Assembly: GCA_937919685.1 (NCBI GenBank)
Contig: CALFOM010000045.1
Location: forward strand, 1 to 38,451
DNA: 38,451 bases
Source: an uncultured Phycisphaera sp.
GTDB lineage: Bacteria; Planctomycetota; Phycisphaerae; Phycisphaerales; SM1A02
Direction: 5' to 3'
Each line of letters begins with the position of its first letter. The first letter of the stretch is position 1. Below the pieces are notes generated by a model. The model was not told the DNA's origin, did no database searches, and saw only the letters and a list, made by a program, of their open reading frames with translations. Shown in pieces: positions 9,170-17,028 of this stretch. The position numbers were made by a program, and so were the translations under genes.

Positions 9170-10264
9170 TCATTTATCGGAGGAAGGCGCGGCCATCGGT
9201 TCGGCCATGAGCCGACCCACCACTTCTGCGATGCGAGTCTCCTCGATTCCGGCGGCCCGCACGCGGCCCGCCCGATCGATCACCACGTTGGTCGGCCACA
9301 TTCGGACGCCATACTCCACGGCCATGTCGCCCAGTGGCAGCCGTCCTTCCGACGGCGGTCGGTCCCGGGCGATGGGAAACGGCGGATCCTGGTCGCCCAT
9401 CAGCGACTGCATCCGCTGCCAGTCTGCAAGGTGATCGCAGACCCCCAAGAAGACCACGCCTTGTGGACCGAGTTCGGCGGACATGTCTCGCCACTTCGAC
9501 ATTGATTCACGGGTGGTGCGACTCAACGGTGAAACGAAGCGAAGGACCGTCACGCGTCCCGATCGGGCTTCGGCGTCGAGCGGCGCCCCGATCCACTCTT
9601 CGGATTGAATCGCCGGTGCGGGCTGGCCTTCGAGCTTCGCCATCGCAGGCAACCGTCGTTCTCCGCCCACGAACCAATCCACGGGGAACTCGGAATTCCC
9701 GCCGGAACCGCGGCTCGGCCCGCCGGGTTCGGCCAGCAGTTTTTCGACCACGGTTCCGACCTTGTCGGGAAGCAGCCCCGCAGCCCGGACCACGCCTTTG
9801 CGATCGATCACCACGTAGGTCGGCCAGAAGGAAAGGTTGTAGGCCTTGACACTGGCGCCTCCGGCATCACGGGCGACCGGATAGTTGATCTTCTTCTCGT
9901 TGACCACCGTATCTGCAGTATCCCACCCGGAATTCGAATCATGGACGCCAATAAAGGCAAGCCCCTCGGATCCGAGTTTCTCCACCAGGGCGACGTTTTT
10001 GGGAATCGCGGCCATGCACGGCCCGCACCAGGTCGCCCAAAAGTCCACGACGACCACTTTGCCTCGCAGATCCTCCAGCGACGTCTCGTCGCCGATCCAC
10101 GCGTCGAGCGTGAGTTTGGGCGCGGGCTTCCCTTCGAGCGATTTCAATCCCGCGGGACGATCAGCCCCCGAGAAGAAGTGGTCGTCAGGAAAATCCTGCC
10201 CCGTCACCGTCGACTCGAGCAAGAAGGCAGTCAGCATCACAAGTCCGAGGAATCGCAGATTCAA
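9170..10264 (-). CDS. Secreted protein with two TlpA/thioredoxin-like domains, second one lacking cysteines
   Basis: A 364-residue protein with a signal peptide (hydrophobic core about 4-16, likely end near TVTGQ at 19-23). Domain 1 (about 46-178) is a TlpA/ResA-like thioredoxin fold with WCGPC at 79-83 and the cis-proline site WPT at 147-149. Domain 2 (about 210-353) repeats the pattern, including GQPAP, a GVVFLGV strand and WPT (323-325), but has SPLSRT where WCGPC should be. One half is therefore a thiol-disulphide oxidoreductase candidate and the other a non-redox copy, probably from internal duplication. The start is TTG 10264 with GGAG seven bases upstream. moxR begins 99 bases downstream on the same strand. 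Confidence 0.88.
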   Translation of the reverse strand: MNLRFLGLVMLTAFLLESTVTGQDFPDDHFFSGADRPAGLKSLEGKPAPKLTLDAWIGDETSLEDLRGKVVVVDFWATWCGPCMAAIPKNVALVEKLGSEGLAFIGVHDSNSGWDTADTVVNEKKINYPVARDAGGASVKAYNLSFWPTYVVIDRKGVVRAAGLLPDKVGTVVEKLLAEPGGPSRGSGGNSEFPVDWFVGGERRLPAMAKLEGQPAPAIQSEEWIGAPLDAEARSGRVTVLRFVSPLSRTTRESMSKWRDMSAELGPQGVVFLGVCDHLADWQRMQSLMGDQDPPFPIARDRPPSEGRLPLGDMAVEYGVRMWPTNVVIDRAGRVRAAGIEETRIAEVVGRLMAEPMAAPSSDK

Positions 10265-10294
10265 GGTTGTTCTCCGTGGCGAAGGGGCCGTCTG

Positions 10295-10300
10295 AGTATA
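10295..10300 (-). promoter_or_regulatory. Candidate -10 element TATACT upstream of the TlpA-like gene
   Basis: Reads TATACT on the minus strand, about 30 bases before the TTG start at 10264 and its GGAG ribosome site. No convincing -35 hexamer was found. It would drive the TlpA-like gene and possibly the Bat operon behind it. Confidence 0.3.
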
Positions 10301-10420
10301 GGGCCGAGCGGGATCTTGGTTTCCGCTGGTCGGACCAAAGCACCGACAACCATTTTTGAATCGGTACCGATTCCTACCGTGGGACCCTGAATCGTCGGCC
10401 GTCAGATCGAGCTTCGATCA

Positions 10421-10510
10421 CATGGCATCTCATGGCATCTCATGGCATCTCATGACACCACATGACACCACATGGCACCTCATGACACCTCATGACACCT
10501 CATGGCCTTC
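10421..10510 (+). repeat. Strict 10-bp tandem array with CATG at the head of every unit
   Basis: Eight full units and a ninth degenerate one, with no insertion or deletion. In order: three CATGGCATCT, two CATGACACCA, one CATGGCACCT, two CATGACACCT, then CATGGCCTTC. CATG recurs exactly every 10 bases, about one helical turn. The array fills the 295-base gap between the 3' end of modC (10560) and the TlpA-like gene (10264), upstream of that gene's candidate promoter. No other gene is seen in this gap. Confidence 0.97.
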
Positions 10511-10559
10511 CCCTTGATCCGGCACCTTGACCATTCATTGGAGCGTCTGAATGGAAGCA

Positions 10560-11639
10560 CTACGAGATTCGGATCGCCTGACGCTTGAGCAGGCAGACGA
10601 TCCGGCTTCCTTCCCCGATCTCCAGCGCGTCGAGGCTCTCGGGTCCGATCTCTGCCACCAACGACGGCCCTAGAACGCCCAATCGAACCTCCACGAAGAC
10701 GCCGGCACCATCGTCGGTCCAGCGGACCACCGTGCCCTCAATTTGGTTGCAGATACTGGTTCCGACCACCCGGTCCCGCGCGAGGGCGACATCTGCTGGA
10801 TCAAATTCGATCATGATCTCCAACGCTTCGCCGGGCGCCTTCACTGGTGTCACGAGCTGCATCGCGGTGCCGGCCACGTCGACCGTCGTCGCACCCTGCC
10901 GCGACCGACCGCGTAACCGATTGACGATGCCACGACCCCGAAGCGTGGGAAGCGTTTTGGAATCTTGGAGCAGATCGCGGTAGCGGCCATGCCCGACCAC
11001 CCGCCCTTGGTCGATCACCAGCAATTCTTCCGCGAGTTCCAGCAGGTCGCCGACTCGGTGGCTGACCTGAATCATCGGTCGGCCGGTGGCTCGATGAATT
11101 CGGCCGAGATACTCAAGGATTTCAGCCCGGAGCCGGCCGTCCAACGAACCAGTCGGTTCGTCAAGCAGCACGATGTCAGGACGAATAAAAAGGGCTCGAC
11201 CGATCGCGACCCGTTGCTGCTCGCCACCGGAGAGATCGGCCACGGTTCGCTGGAGCAACGGCCCCAGTTGGAGAATCTCGATCAGGTCTTCTTGGTCGTC
11301 GCGACGGGCGTTTGGGCCGTACCGAAGATTCCCCGACACGGTGAGGTGTGGAAAGAGCCGGAGATCTTGGAAGACCATCCCGACTCGACGTTGGTGCATC
11401 GGCACGTCAATCTTGCGATCTGAGTCGAAGAGCGTTCTTCCCCCGATCCGCACCACCCCACGGTCTGGCCGGACCAGTCCGGCCATGATCGCAAGGATGG
11501 TCGACTTCCCCGCGCCCGAGGGCCCGAAGATGCCGAGGGTTGACTCATCAGTACGAAACGCGACCTTGAGTGAGAACCCGGGACGATCGAGGGCGACATC
11601 CACCTCGATGATGCCCGTCATGTCTGTCATGTCTGTCAT
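10560..11639 (-). CDS. modC: Molybdate ABC transporter ATP-binding protein
   Basis: A 359-residue ABC ATPase with Walker A GPSGAGKS (39-46), Q-loop Q91, signature LSGGEQQRVAIGRAL (136-150) and Walker B IVLLDEPTGSLD (156-167). The length and the C-terminal regulatory region (about 235-359), which resembles the molybdate-binding TOBE domain, fit ModC rather than a generic ATPase. It would energise uptake of molybdate through ModB. The start ATG overlaps the modB stop as ATGA and follows GGAGG by six bases. The first codons lie in a 9-bp tandem repeat, so the protein begins MTDMTDMTG with three in-frame ATGs. Confidence 0.93.
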   Translation of the reverse strand: MTDMTDMTGIIEVDVALDRPGFSLKVAFRTDESTLGIFGPSGAGKSTILAIMAGLVRPDRGVVRIGGRTLFDSDRKIDVPMHQRRVGMVFQDLRLFPHLTVSGNLRYGPNARRDDQEDLIEILQLGPLLQRTVADLSGGEQQRVAIGRALFIRPDIVLLDEPTGSLDGRLRAEILEYLGRIHRATGRPMIQVSHRVGDLLELAEELLVIDQGRVVGHGRYRDLLQDSKTLPTLRGRGIVNRLRGRSRQGATTVDVAGTAMQLVTPVKAPGEALEIMIEFDPADVALARDRVVGTSICNQIEGTVVRWTDDGAGVFVEVRLGVLGPSLVAEIGPESLDALEIGEGSRIVCLLKRQAIRIS

Positions 11640-11643
11640 GTCG
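11617..11643 (-). repeat. Tandem 9-bp repeat over the modB stop and modC start (three copies, one mismatch)
   Basis: On the coding strand the unit is AGACATGAC, with CGACATGAC in the first copy. Each copy supplies an ATG in the modC frame and a TGA in the modB frame, so the stop-start overlap itself is repeated. Copy-number change would keep both frames. Confidence 0.95.
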
Positions 11644-12331
11644 AGCCTCCAGCGGTCCGTGAGAATCTCCTTGCGAGAAACTCCGAGGCCAGCAACGCCA
11701 CAAAGGAAACCACGATCGCAATGGCCGCGAGTCGCAACGCACCGGCATCGCCACCCGGGGTTTGAACCTCGCTATAAATCGCCAGCGGTATTGTCCTGGT
11801 CACGCCCTCGATGTTGCCCGCGACCATGATGGTCGCGCCAAACTCACCAAGACTCCGAGCGAATGCCATCACCATGCCGGCCAGCACGCCAGGAAAGGCC
11901 ATCGGAAGCGTCAGGGTGAAAAAGACGCGAATCGGTCGAGCTCCAAGGGTCAAAGCCGCGTCTTCAAGTCGTGGGTCGACCGCCTCAATCGCCAGCCGGA
12001 CCGCCCGAACCAACAGGGGAAATCCCATGACCGTGGAGGCGATGGCCGCCGCCTTCCATGTGAATGCGAGGTCGACTCCGAAGTGGTCGTAGAGCCAACC
12101 GCCCATCCAGCCTCGGCGACCGATCGACAGCAGGAGCAGATATCCAACCACCACCGGCGGTAACACCAGCGGCAGATGGACGGCGGCGTCGACGATCGCT
12201 CGTCCTGGAAATCGGCGCCGCGCCAAGAGCCAGCCACAAGCGACGCCCGGTACCAGCATCACCCCAACGGCGACGACGCCGACACGGAGTGAGAGAAGGA
12301 TCGCCGACCATTCTTCCGTCGAGAGACTCAT
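11636..12331 (-). CDS. modB: Molybdate ABC transporter permease
   Basis: A 231-residue permease with about five or six membrane helices. The cytoplasmic EAA-type loop that contacts the ATPase is visible as EDAALTLGARP, followed by FFTLTLPMAFPGVLAG. The downstream RSLGEFGATIMVAGNI stretch is characteristic of ModB. Length is typical. Its start overlaps the modA stop (ATGA at 12331-12328) and its stop overlaps the modC start, so the three subunits are probably translated together. Confidence 0.93.
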   Translation of the reverse strand: MSLSTEEWSAILLSLRVGVVAVGVMLVPGVACGWLLARRRFPGRAIVDAAVHLPLVLPPVVVGYLLLLSIGRRGWMGGWLYDHFGVDLAFTWKAAAIASTVMGFPLLVRAVRLAIEAVDPRLEDAALTLGARPIRVFFTLTLPMAFPGVLAGMVMAFARSLGEFGATIMVAGNIEGVTRTIPLAIYSEVQTPGGDAGALRLAAIAIVVSFVALLASEFLARRFSRTAGGST

Positions 12332-13155
12332 GAACCCTCCCGTTCCGCCGCCATGATGTTCGTAAAACCTCTTTGCACCAGCGCGGCTCGAGTCTCCGAA
12401 CTTCCCAGAGACTCGATGAACGCCCTCACCGCGGGACGATCTTCGAGCATGACGATCGGATAAATGATCGGCTCGTGCAAACTGGATGGAAGCACCGCGA
12501 GGATTCTGACTGACGTCGTCGCAAACACGTCGCTTTGATAGACCACACCCGCATCTGCTTCGCCCATTTCAACCAGTCGAAGCGCCGCCCGGACGTCGCC
12601 GGTCGGAACCAGGCGTGATCTCAGTGGCCCCCACCATCCCATCGACTCCAAGGCCGATCGCGCGTATCGCCCGGCGGGAACGTGTTCGGGATCGGCGACC
12701 GCCACCTTGGACCAGTCGGTCGGAGGCGTCTTAGAGGTGAGGTCGATCGATTCACCCGCATCAAGATCACCCACCACCACGAGGCGGTTCCTCGCGATTT
12801 CTCCAGCCGGAATGGCGGATGGGAATGCCTCCAGGACCAATCCGGCCCACGCCAGATCCGCGGGAATGAAAACGTCACCGATCGAGCCCGAGAGAAGTTG
12901 ACTTCCGATCGTTGATGAACCGGCAACATGAACCAGAACTTCGATTCCCGATCTTGCTTCGAACCGTTTCGCGGCCTGCTCAACGATCTCGCCGAGACTG
13001 GAAGCGACCAAGACCAGGATACGTGGCTCATCGTCGATGGCCGATGGGTTCACCGGCTGACAGGCCGATGCCACCAATAACGGCAGTGCGAGCATCCGGC
13101 GCAAGACCGAAGCTCTCGGGAGAAACCGATTGTTTGATTCAGACTTCACCTTCAC
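12328..13155 (-). CDS. modA: Molybdate ABC transporter substrate-binding lipoprotein
   Basis: A 275-residue periplasmic binding protein. A hydrophobic signal (MLALPLLVASAC, residues 21-32) ends in a probable lipidated Cys32. Family features include an early ASSLGE strand with a conserved serine, AGSSTIGSQLLSGSIGDVFI, and AVADPEHVPAGRYARSALES in the hinge region, close to the ModA consensus. It would capture molybdate or tungstate for ModBC. The start shown is GTG 13155; GTG 13149 and ATG 13095 (right before the hydrophobic segment) are alternatives. It is the first gene of modABC; no molybdenum-cofactor or modE gene is nearby. Confidence 0.9.
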   Translation of the reverse strand: MKVKSESNNRFLPRASVLRRMLALPLLVASACQPVNPSAIDDEPRILVLVASSLGEIVEQAAKRFEARSGIEVLVHVAGSSTIGSQLLSGSIGDVFIPADLAWAGLVLEAFPSAIPAGEIARNRLVVVGDLDAGESIDLTSKTPPTDWSKVAVADPEHVPAGRYARSALESMGWWGPLRSRLVPTGDVRAALRLVEMGEADAGVVYQSDVFATTSVRILAVLPSSLHEPIIYPIVMLEDRPAVRAFIESLGSSETRAALVQRGFTNIMAAEREGS

Positions 13156-13278
13156 GGCGCCATGATCCCCGATCCTCGTGACGTTCGCACCGCCAGGCGG
13201 CTTGGGGCTGAAAAACGCTCCTCGCGCCGACCTTTTTTTGAAGAACCGTCAATCTCCTCTTCGCCATCGATCTCAAAG

Positions 13279-13284
13279 TAGGCT
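13279..13284 (+). promoter_or_regulatory. TANNNT element (TAGGCT) seven bases before a methyltransferase ATG
   Basis: TAGGCT followed by seven bases and ATG 13292, with no Shine-Dalgarno sequence between. Fits a -10 box for a leaderless transcript. No clear -35. Confidence 0.3.
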
Positions 13285-13291
13285 TTGCTCC

Positions 13292-14128
13292 ATGATGGAC
13301 AAAAAACACCTTGACGCCAATCGTTCCATGTGGGACGACCGTGTCGACATTCACGTCACCAGCGACCTCTACAACGTCGCCGGCTTCTTGGACGGCCAGT
13401 GCCGACTCCGCGAATTTGAACCGGACGAAATCGGCTCGGTCGACGGTCAAACCCTCCTTCATCTCCAATGCCACTTCGGACTCGACACCCTTTCGTGGGC
13501 CCGACGGGGCGCCGTCGTCACTGGTATCGATTTCAGTGAACCGGCCATTCGCGCCGCCCGAGAAATTTCGCAAAGAGCGGACATCGCTGCGACGTTTGAA
13601 GTCTGCAATGTCTATGAGACGGCCGCATTCCTTGAGCGCCGCTTCGACATTGTCTACACCGGCCTCGGCGCTATTTGTTGGCTTCCCGATCTCGATGCAT
13701 GGGCCCGCGAGATCGTCAAACTCTTAAAACCCGGCGGGACCTTCTATATGTCCGAGTTTCATCCGGTGACCGACATTTTCGGCGAACACGACCTCGCCGT
13801 GGCCGAATCCTATTTCGATGAAGGGCGGCCGTACCGCGATGAAACCGGCGGGACCTACACCGATCGCGATGCCGCGACTTCGAGGAATCTCAACTACAGC
13901 TGGACCCATCCACTGAGCCACGTCATCACGGCGCTTCTCAAGGTTGGCTTGACCCTCGAATCTCTCGTAGAACATGACTACACGGTGTTCCCACGTTTTA
14001 GCGCCTTGTCTGCAGCTCCTGGAACCGACGTCTTCCGATTTCCGGAAGGCCACCCCCGACTCCCGATGATGTACTCCATTCGGATGCGATTTGATGGCGG
14101 AGGCCCCGAGCCATCCTCGAGCGGTTGA
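13292..14128 (+). CDS. Class I SAM-dependent methyltransferase
   Basis: A 278-residue protein with a Rossmann-type methyltransferase core. The SAM-binding motif I is LHLQCHFGLDT (about 56-66), and the acidic end of the next strand is VVTGIDFS (75-82). Downstream, DIVYTGLGAICWLPDL and LLKPGGTFYMSEFHPV correspond to motifs IV and VI. Substrate cannot be read from sequence; small-molecule methylation is likely but unproven. The open frame extends upstream to 13178, but the natural start is ATG 13292 (or 13295), because the upstream residues are basic and unconserved. It is divergent from modA and stands alone. A weak 8-bp inverted repeat (14123-14130 with 14154-14161) overlaps its stop. Confidence 0.87.
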   Translation: MMDKKHLDANRSMWDDRVDIHVTSDLYNVAGFLDGQCRLREFEPDEIGSVDGQTLLHLQCHFGLDTLSWARRGAVVTGIDFSEPAIRAAREISQRADIAATFEVCNVYETAAFLERRFDIVYTGLGAICWLPDLDAWAREIVKLLKPGGTFYMSEFHPVTDIFGEHDLAVAESYFDEGRPYRDETGGTYTDRDAATSRNLNYSWTHPLSHVITALLKVGLTLESLVEHDYTVFPRFSALSAAPGTDVFRFPEGHPRLPMMYSIRMRFDGGGPEPSSSG

Positions 14129-14404
14129 AACGCGACCCGGGCTCCGGCGGGCCTTTCAACCTACAGCGAGGGCGAACGAACCACCACCGCGAAAACCTCA
14201 CCGAAGTCCGCCGAGGCGGGGGGCGTTCCTGAGGCATGACATCAAGGCTTCAATTCTCGTGAGCACGCCACTTCAGCCAGCCTTTCCGAGGTGAGGATGG
14301 GTTATCAAATCGGCTCTTGGATTGATGTCACCACCGCGGGCAACTCGAACAACTATCCTGAAACCCTCCCGCGACCCCGTCTCAAGAAGAACCACGAGCC
14401 CACC

Positions 14405-16222
14405 ATGCGAACGACCATTCTGAGAATCCACCGCAAATCCAGCCTAATCACGATCGCCCTGCTCGCCTCATGCAGCATCGCCGCGTTGGTACTCGCGGCA
14501 CCACAGGATCGCGGTGGACCACGATTTCAAGATGTGCTTCTGCATGAACAGTTCGACGCGGATGAGAATGGGCAACTGGATCGAGCCGAACGAGACCTCG
14601 CACGAAAAGAAATCGCCAGTCGACCCGCGCGTGGTCGTCGAGGCGGACCTCCCGGGATGCGCGGAGGCCAAGACGAACAAACTCGTCCGGAAGCCGACCC
14701 AAAGTCGCTCCGGATCGACCGAACAGATCTCAAGGAAGTGCCGAGACTGACCGGGACCGGCTTGTATGACCCCGACGTCTTGCACACGATCTTCCTGGAC
14801 TTTGCAGCCCCCGACTGGCATGACGAAATGGTCGCCTTCCATGGAACCGACATCGAGGTCCCGGCAATCATCTCCCTCGACGGCGAGCAACTCGGCGAGG
14901 TCGGCGTCTCGTACCGAGGCAACACATCCTTCGACATGTCCGTCAAGAAGTCGTTCGGTATCTCGATCGATGCATTCGACAACGATCTTCGGATCGACGG
15001 TTTTCGAACCCTCAATCTGCTCAATGCCAACGGCGACGACTCTGTCATGCGGGAGGTTCTGTTTTCGAACATCGCATCGGAGTACATGCCAGCACCCAAG
15101 GCCAACTTCGTCCGAGTGGTGGTGAACGGCGTCTCCCTCGGCATTTACGCCAACGTCCAGCAGATCAACAAGGACTTCACGAGGGAACACTACGGATCGA
15201 AGAAAGGGGTTCGTTGGAAGGTTCCCCCGGATTTCTCGGGTGGCGCCGCCCTCACGTACCACGGCGACAACATCGATGACTACCGGGATCGATACGAACT
15301 CAAGACCAATTCCGCGACCGACGAGGACTGGGCGGATCTGGTCGAACTCTGCAAGGTGCTTCGTGAGACGCCGGATGACGAACTCGAAGAAACACTCCCC
15401 CGCTACCTCGACATCCACGAGACGATCCGCTTCCTCGCCATCGACAATGCGTTCCTCGATTCAGACGGGTACTACAGCCGCGGGAGCGACTATTACATCT
15501 ACAAGGCGCCGGACGGCGCCTTCCATCTCCTGCACTACGACAACAACGAAACTTTCGGCGGCGGCCACGGCGCTGGTCCCGGCGGTCGCGGCGGACCCGG
15601 CGGTCGCGGCGGTCCTGGTGGCGGTCGCGGTGGCGGCCCCCCTGGCTTCGGCCCCGACGGCGAACCCGGCGGTCCTGGTGGCGGACCTCCCGATTTCGGT
15701 CCCGGCGGTCCAGGTGGTCGTCCGAACGTCGACGAGGACTCCCCGCAGACACCCCGGGCACAGCAAGGGCAGCGACAAACTCAAGACGGTCGCCGAGGCA
15801 ATCGACGGCGACCGGGCGGACCGGGCGGACCGGGCGGACCCGGCGGTGGCGGGCAGGGCGGTGGGATGACCCAATCTCCGCTCGCCTTCGAGAAGGACAT
15901 CGACACTCGCCCTCTGATCACGAGGATTCTTGCGGTCGAGGCGTGGAGAGAGGAATATCTGGACGTCCTCCGCGACCTTGCGATCGTCGAACTCGACTGG
16001 GCGATCCTCGGCGCCAGAGTCGATCAGTATCGAAAACTGATCGAACGGGATGTCGTGCGAGACCCGTTCCTCGGAGACCGGGAGCGCTTCCTCAAGAGCC
16101 TCTACGGGAACGAGGCCTCGCTGAAGTCGATCGCGGCCGAACGGCGGAAGTTCCTCTTGAATCACGAAGCACTGAAGCAACCGGAACCTGAACGCCGATC
16201 TGAGTCCGGGGCGTCGAAGTAA
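14405..16222 (+). CDS. Secreted CotH-like kinase with an EF-hand and a collagen-like Gly-rich insertion
   Basis: A 605-residue protein. A signal peptide (core about 13-31, ending LAAPQ) precedes an EF-hand loop, DADENGQLDRAE (51-62). The CotH kinase region follows: SYRGNTS (169-175), KKSFGIS (181-187), NLLNANGDDSVMREVL (204-219), VNGVSLGIYANVQQIN (240-255) and the likely metal/catalytic DN in LLHYDNNETF (375-384). A Gly/Pro/Arg low-complexity segment (about 385-487) is inserted after this, and a helical tail of about 115 residues closes the domain. Characterised CotH proteins are atypical kinases that phosphorylate spore-coat protein; this target is unknown. ATG 14405 was chosen because the signal peptide follows it directly; the frame opens at GTG 14291. 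A DUF4956 gene follows 125 bases downstream. Confidence 0.88.
   Translation: MRTTILRIHRKSSLITIALLASCSIAALVLAAPQDRGGPRFQDVLLHEQFDADENGQLDRAERDLARKEIASRPARGRRGGPPGMRGGQDEQTRPEADPKSLRIDRTDLKEVPRLTGTGLYDPDVLHTIFLDFAAPDWHDEMVAFHGTDIEVPAIISLDGEQLGEVGVSYRGNTSFDMSVKKSFGISIDAFDNDLRIDGFRTLNLLNANGDDSVMREVLFSNIASEYMPAPKANFVRVVVNGVSLGIYANVQQINKDFTREHYGSKKGVRWKVPPDFSGGAALTYHGDNIDDYRDRYELKTNSATDEDWADLVELCKVLRETPDDELEETLPRYLDIHETIRFLAIDNAFLDSDGYYSRGSDYYIYKAPDGAFHLLHYDNNETFGGGHGAGPGGRGGPGGRGGPGGGRGGGPPGFGPDGEPGGPGGGPPDFGPGGPGGRPNVDEDSPQTPRAQQGQRQTQDGRRGNRRRPGGPGGPGGPGGGGQGGGMTQSPLAFEKDIDTRPLITRILAVEAWREEYLDVLRDLAIVELDWAILGARVDQYRKLIERDVVRDPFLGDRERFLKSLYGNEASLKSIAAERRKFLLNHEALKQPEPERRSESGASK
15584..15862 (+). 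repeat. Imperfect Gly/Pro/Arg-coding low-complexity repeat within the CotH-like gene
   Basis: Iterated GGCGGTCCTGGT- and GGCGGACCG-type units code for GGP, GRG and GPGG runs. It includes three exact GGGCGGACC copies near 15817-15843 and is interrupted by a charged, Gln-rich linker. Confidence 0.85.
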
Positions 16223-16274
16223 GACAAGCCCGCAGATGGCCCGAACGGGTGATGAAAATCCTACGCTTCCATAT

Positions 16275-16295
16275 GAATCACGAATCACGAATCAC
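16275..16295 (+). repeat. Three tandem copies of the 7-mer GAATCAC in the CotH-DUF4956 gap
   Basis: Exact triple repeat in the non-coding 125 bases between the two genes, about 50 bases before the DUF4956 ATG. Confidence 0.95.
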
Positions 16296-16347
16296 CACCC
16301 GCGCCGACCCATGAGATGACGGTCCGACGTCCGGTTTGAGAATCCAC

Positions 16348-17028
16348 ATGCAAGATCTGGTTGAATTGACCGCCATTCCGTCACCTTCGGAAGTCGAAGC
16401 GATCGTCCTGAGCCCGTTCGTCACGCTGTGCCTGGCGACGGTCTTCGGCCTCGTCGTCTCCATTCTTCATCTTCTGGCACACCGCGAACGGCCCATCTAC
16501 AGTCTCTGGCGCCCCCTCTTGTTAATCGCGCCATTGATCGCCATGTCCACCATGGCGGTCGGTTCCAACCTCGCCGCGGCGTTCACACTCTTCGGCACTC
16601 TCGCGATCGTCCGATTCCGAACGCCGATCAAGGATCCGCTTGATGCCGTCTTCGTGATCTTCTCGGTGATCATCGGGCTCGCGCTGGGTAATCAAAGCCT
16701 GGACGTCGCGATCGTCGGAACGTCAGTGATCGCTGTCCTCCTCATCGCACTGCTCGCGGTCAACCGATTGGTGCCAAGCGAGAACCACTCCACCCTCAGG
16801 CTCTCGATTCGAGGACTGGAGACACCCGACACCATCTGGCGATCCGTGCTTGAGCGCGAAGGCCTCAAGTTCCGGATTGAATCCTGTTCACACGATCGAA
16901 CCAAGGGCGAACAAACGCTCAAACTCGGCCTCAGCGGGATCTCCGGTGACCGATGGCCCGGCCTCCTCTCAAGCCTGCTGGCGATCCCGGAAGTCGAGCA
17001 GGCGTCCGGTCGCACCGACGACGATTGA
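16348..17028 (+). CDS. DUF4956 family membrane protein
   Basis: A 226-residue protein with about four membrane helices in its first 140 residues (near 22-44, 55-72, 100-115 and 118-138) and a soluble C-terminal domain of about 85 residues with ferredoxin-like alternation. The hallmark of DUF4956 is visible as TLAIVRFRTPIKDPLDA (84-100). Members are often encoded beside CotH-like kinases and VTC-type polyphosphate polymerases, but their function is not known. Here it follows the CotH-like gene on the same strand. ATG 16348 is preferred; a TTG four codons earlier is possible. Its TGA directly abuts the stop of the convergent esterase gene. Confidence 0.88.
   Translation: MQDLVELTAIPSPSEVEAIVLSPFVTLCLATVFGLVVSILHLLAHRERPIYSLWRPLLLIAPLIAMSTMAVGSNLAAAFTLFGTLAIVRFRTPIKDPLDAVFVIFSVIIGLALGNQSLDVAIVGTSVIAVLLIALLAVNRLVPSENHSTLRLSIRGLETPDTIWRSVLEREGLKFRIESCSHDRTKGEQTLKLGLSGISGDRWPGLLSSLLAIPEVEQASGRTDDD

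Noticed and set aside
10421-10510. CRISPR array
   Set aside because: The units are 10 bp with no spacers and no cas genes nearby, so it is a simple tandem repeat.
14123-14161. Hairpin over the methyltransferase stop as a terminator
   Set aside because: The 8-bp arms have a 23-base loop and no following T-run; too weak to list as a terminator.
14468-15418. Long minus-strand frame (316 codons) opposite the CotH-like gene
   Set aside because: It mirrors the codon pattern of the plus-strand gene, which has a signal peptide and family motifs; the antisense translation has no recognisable domain.
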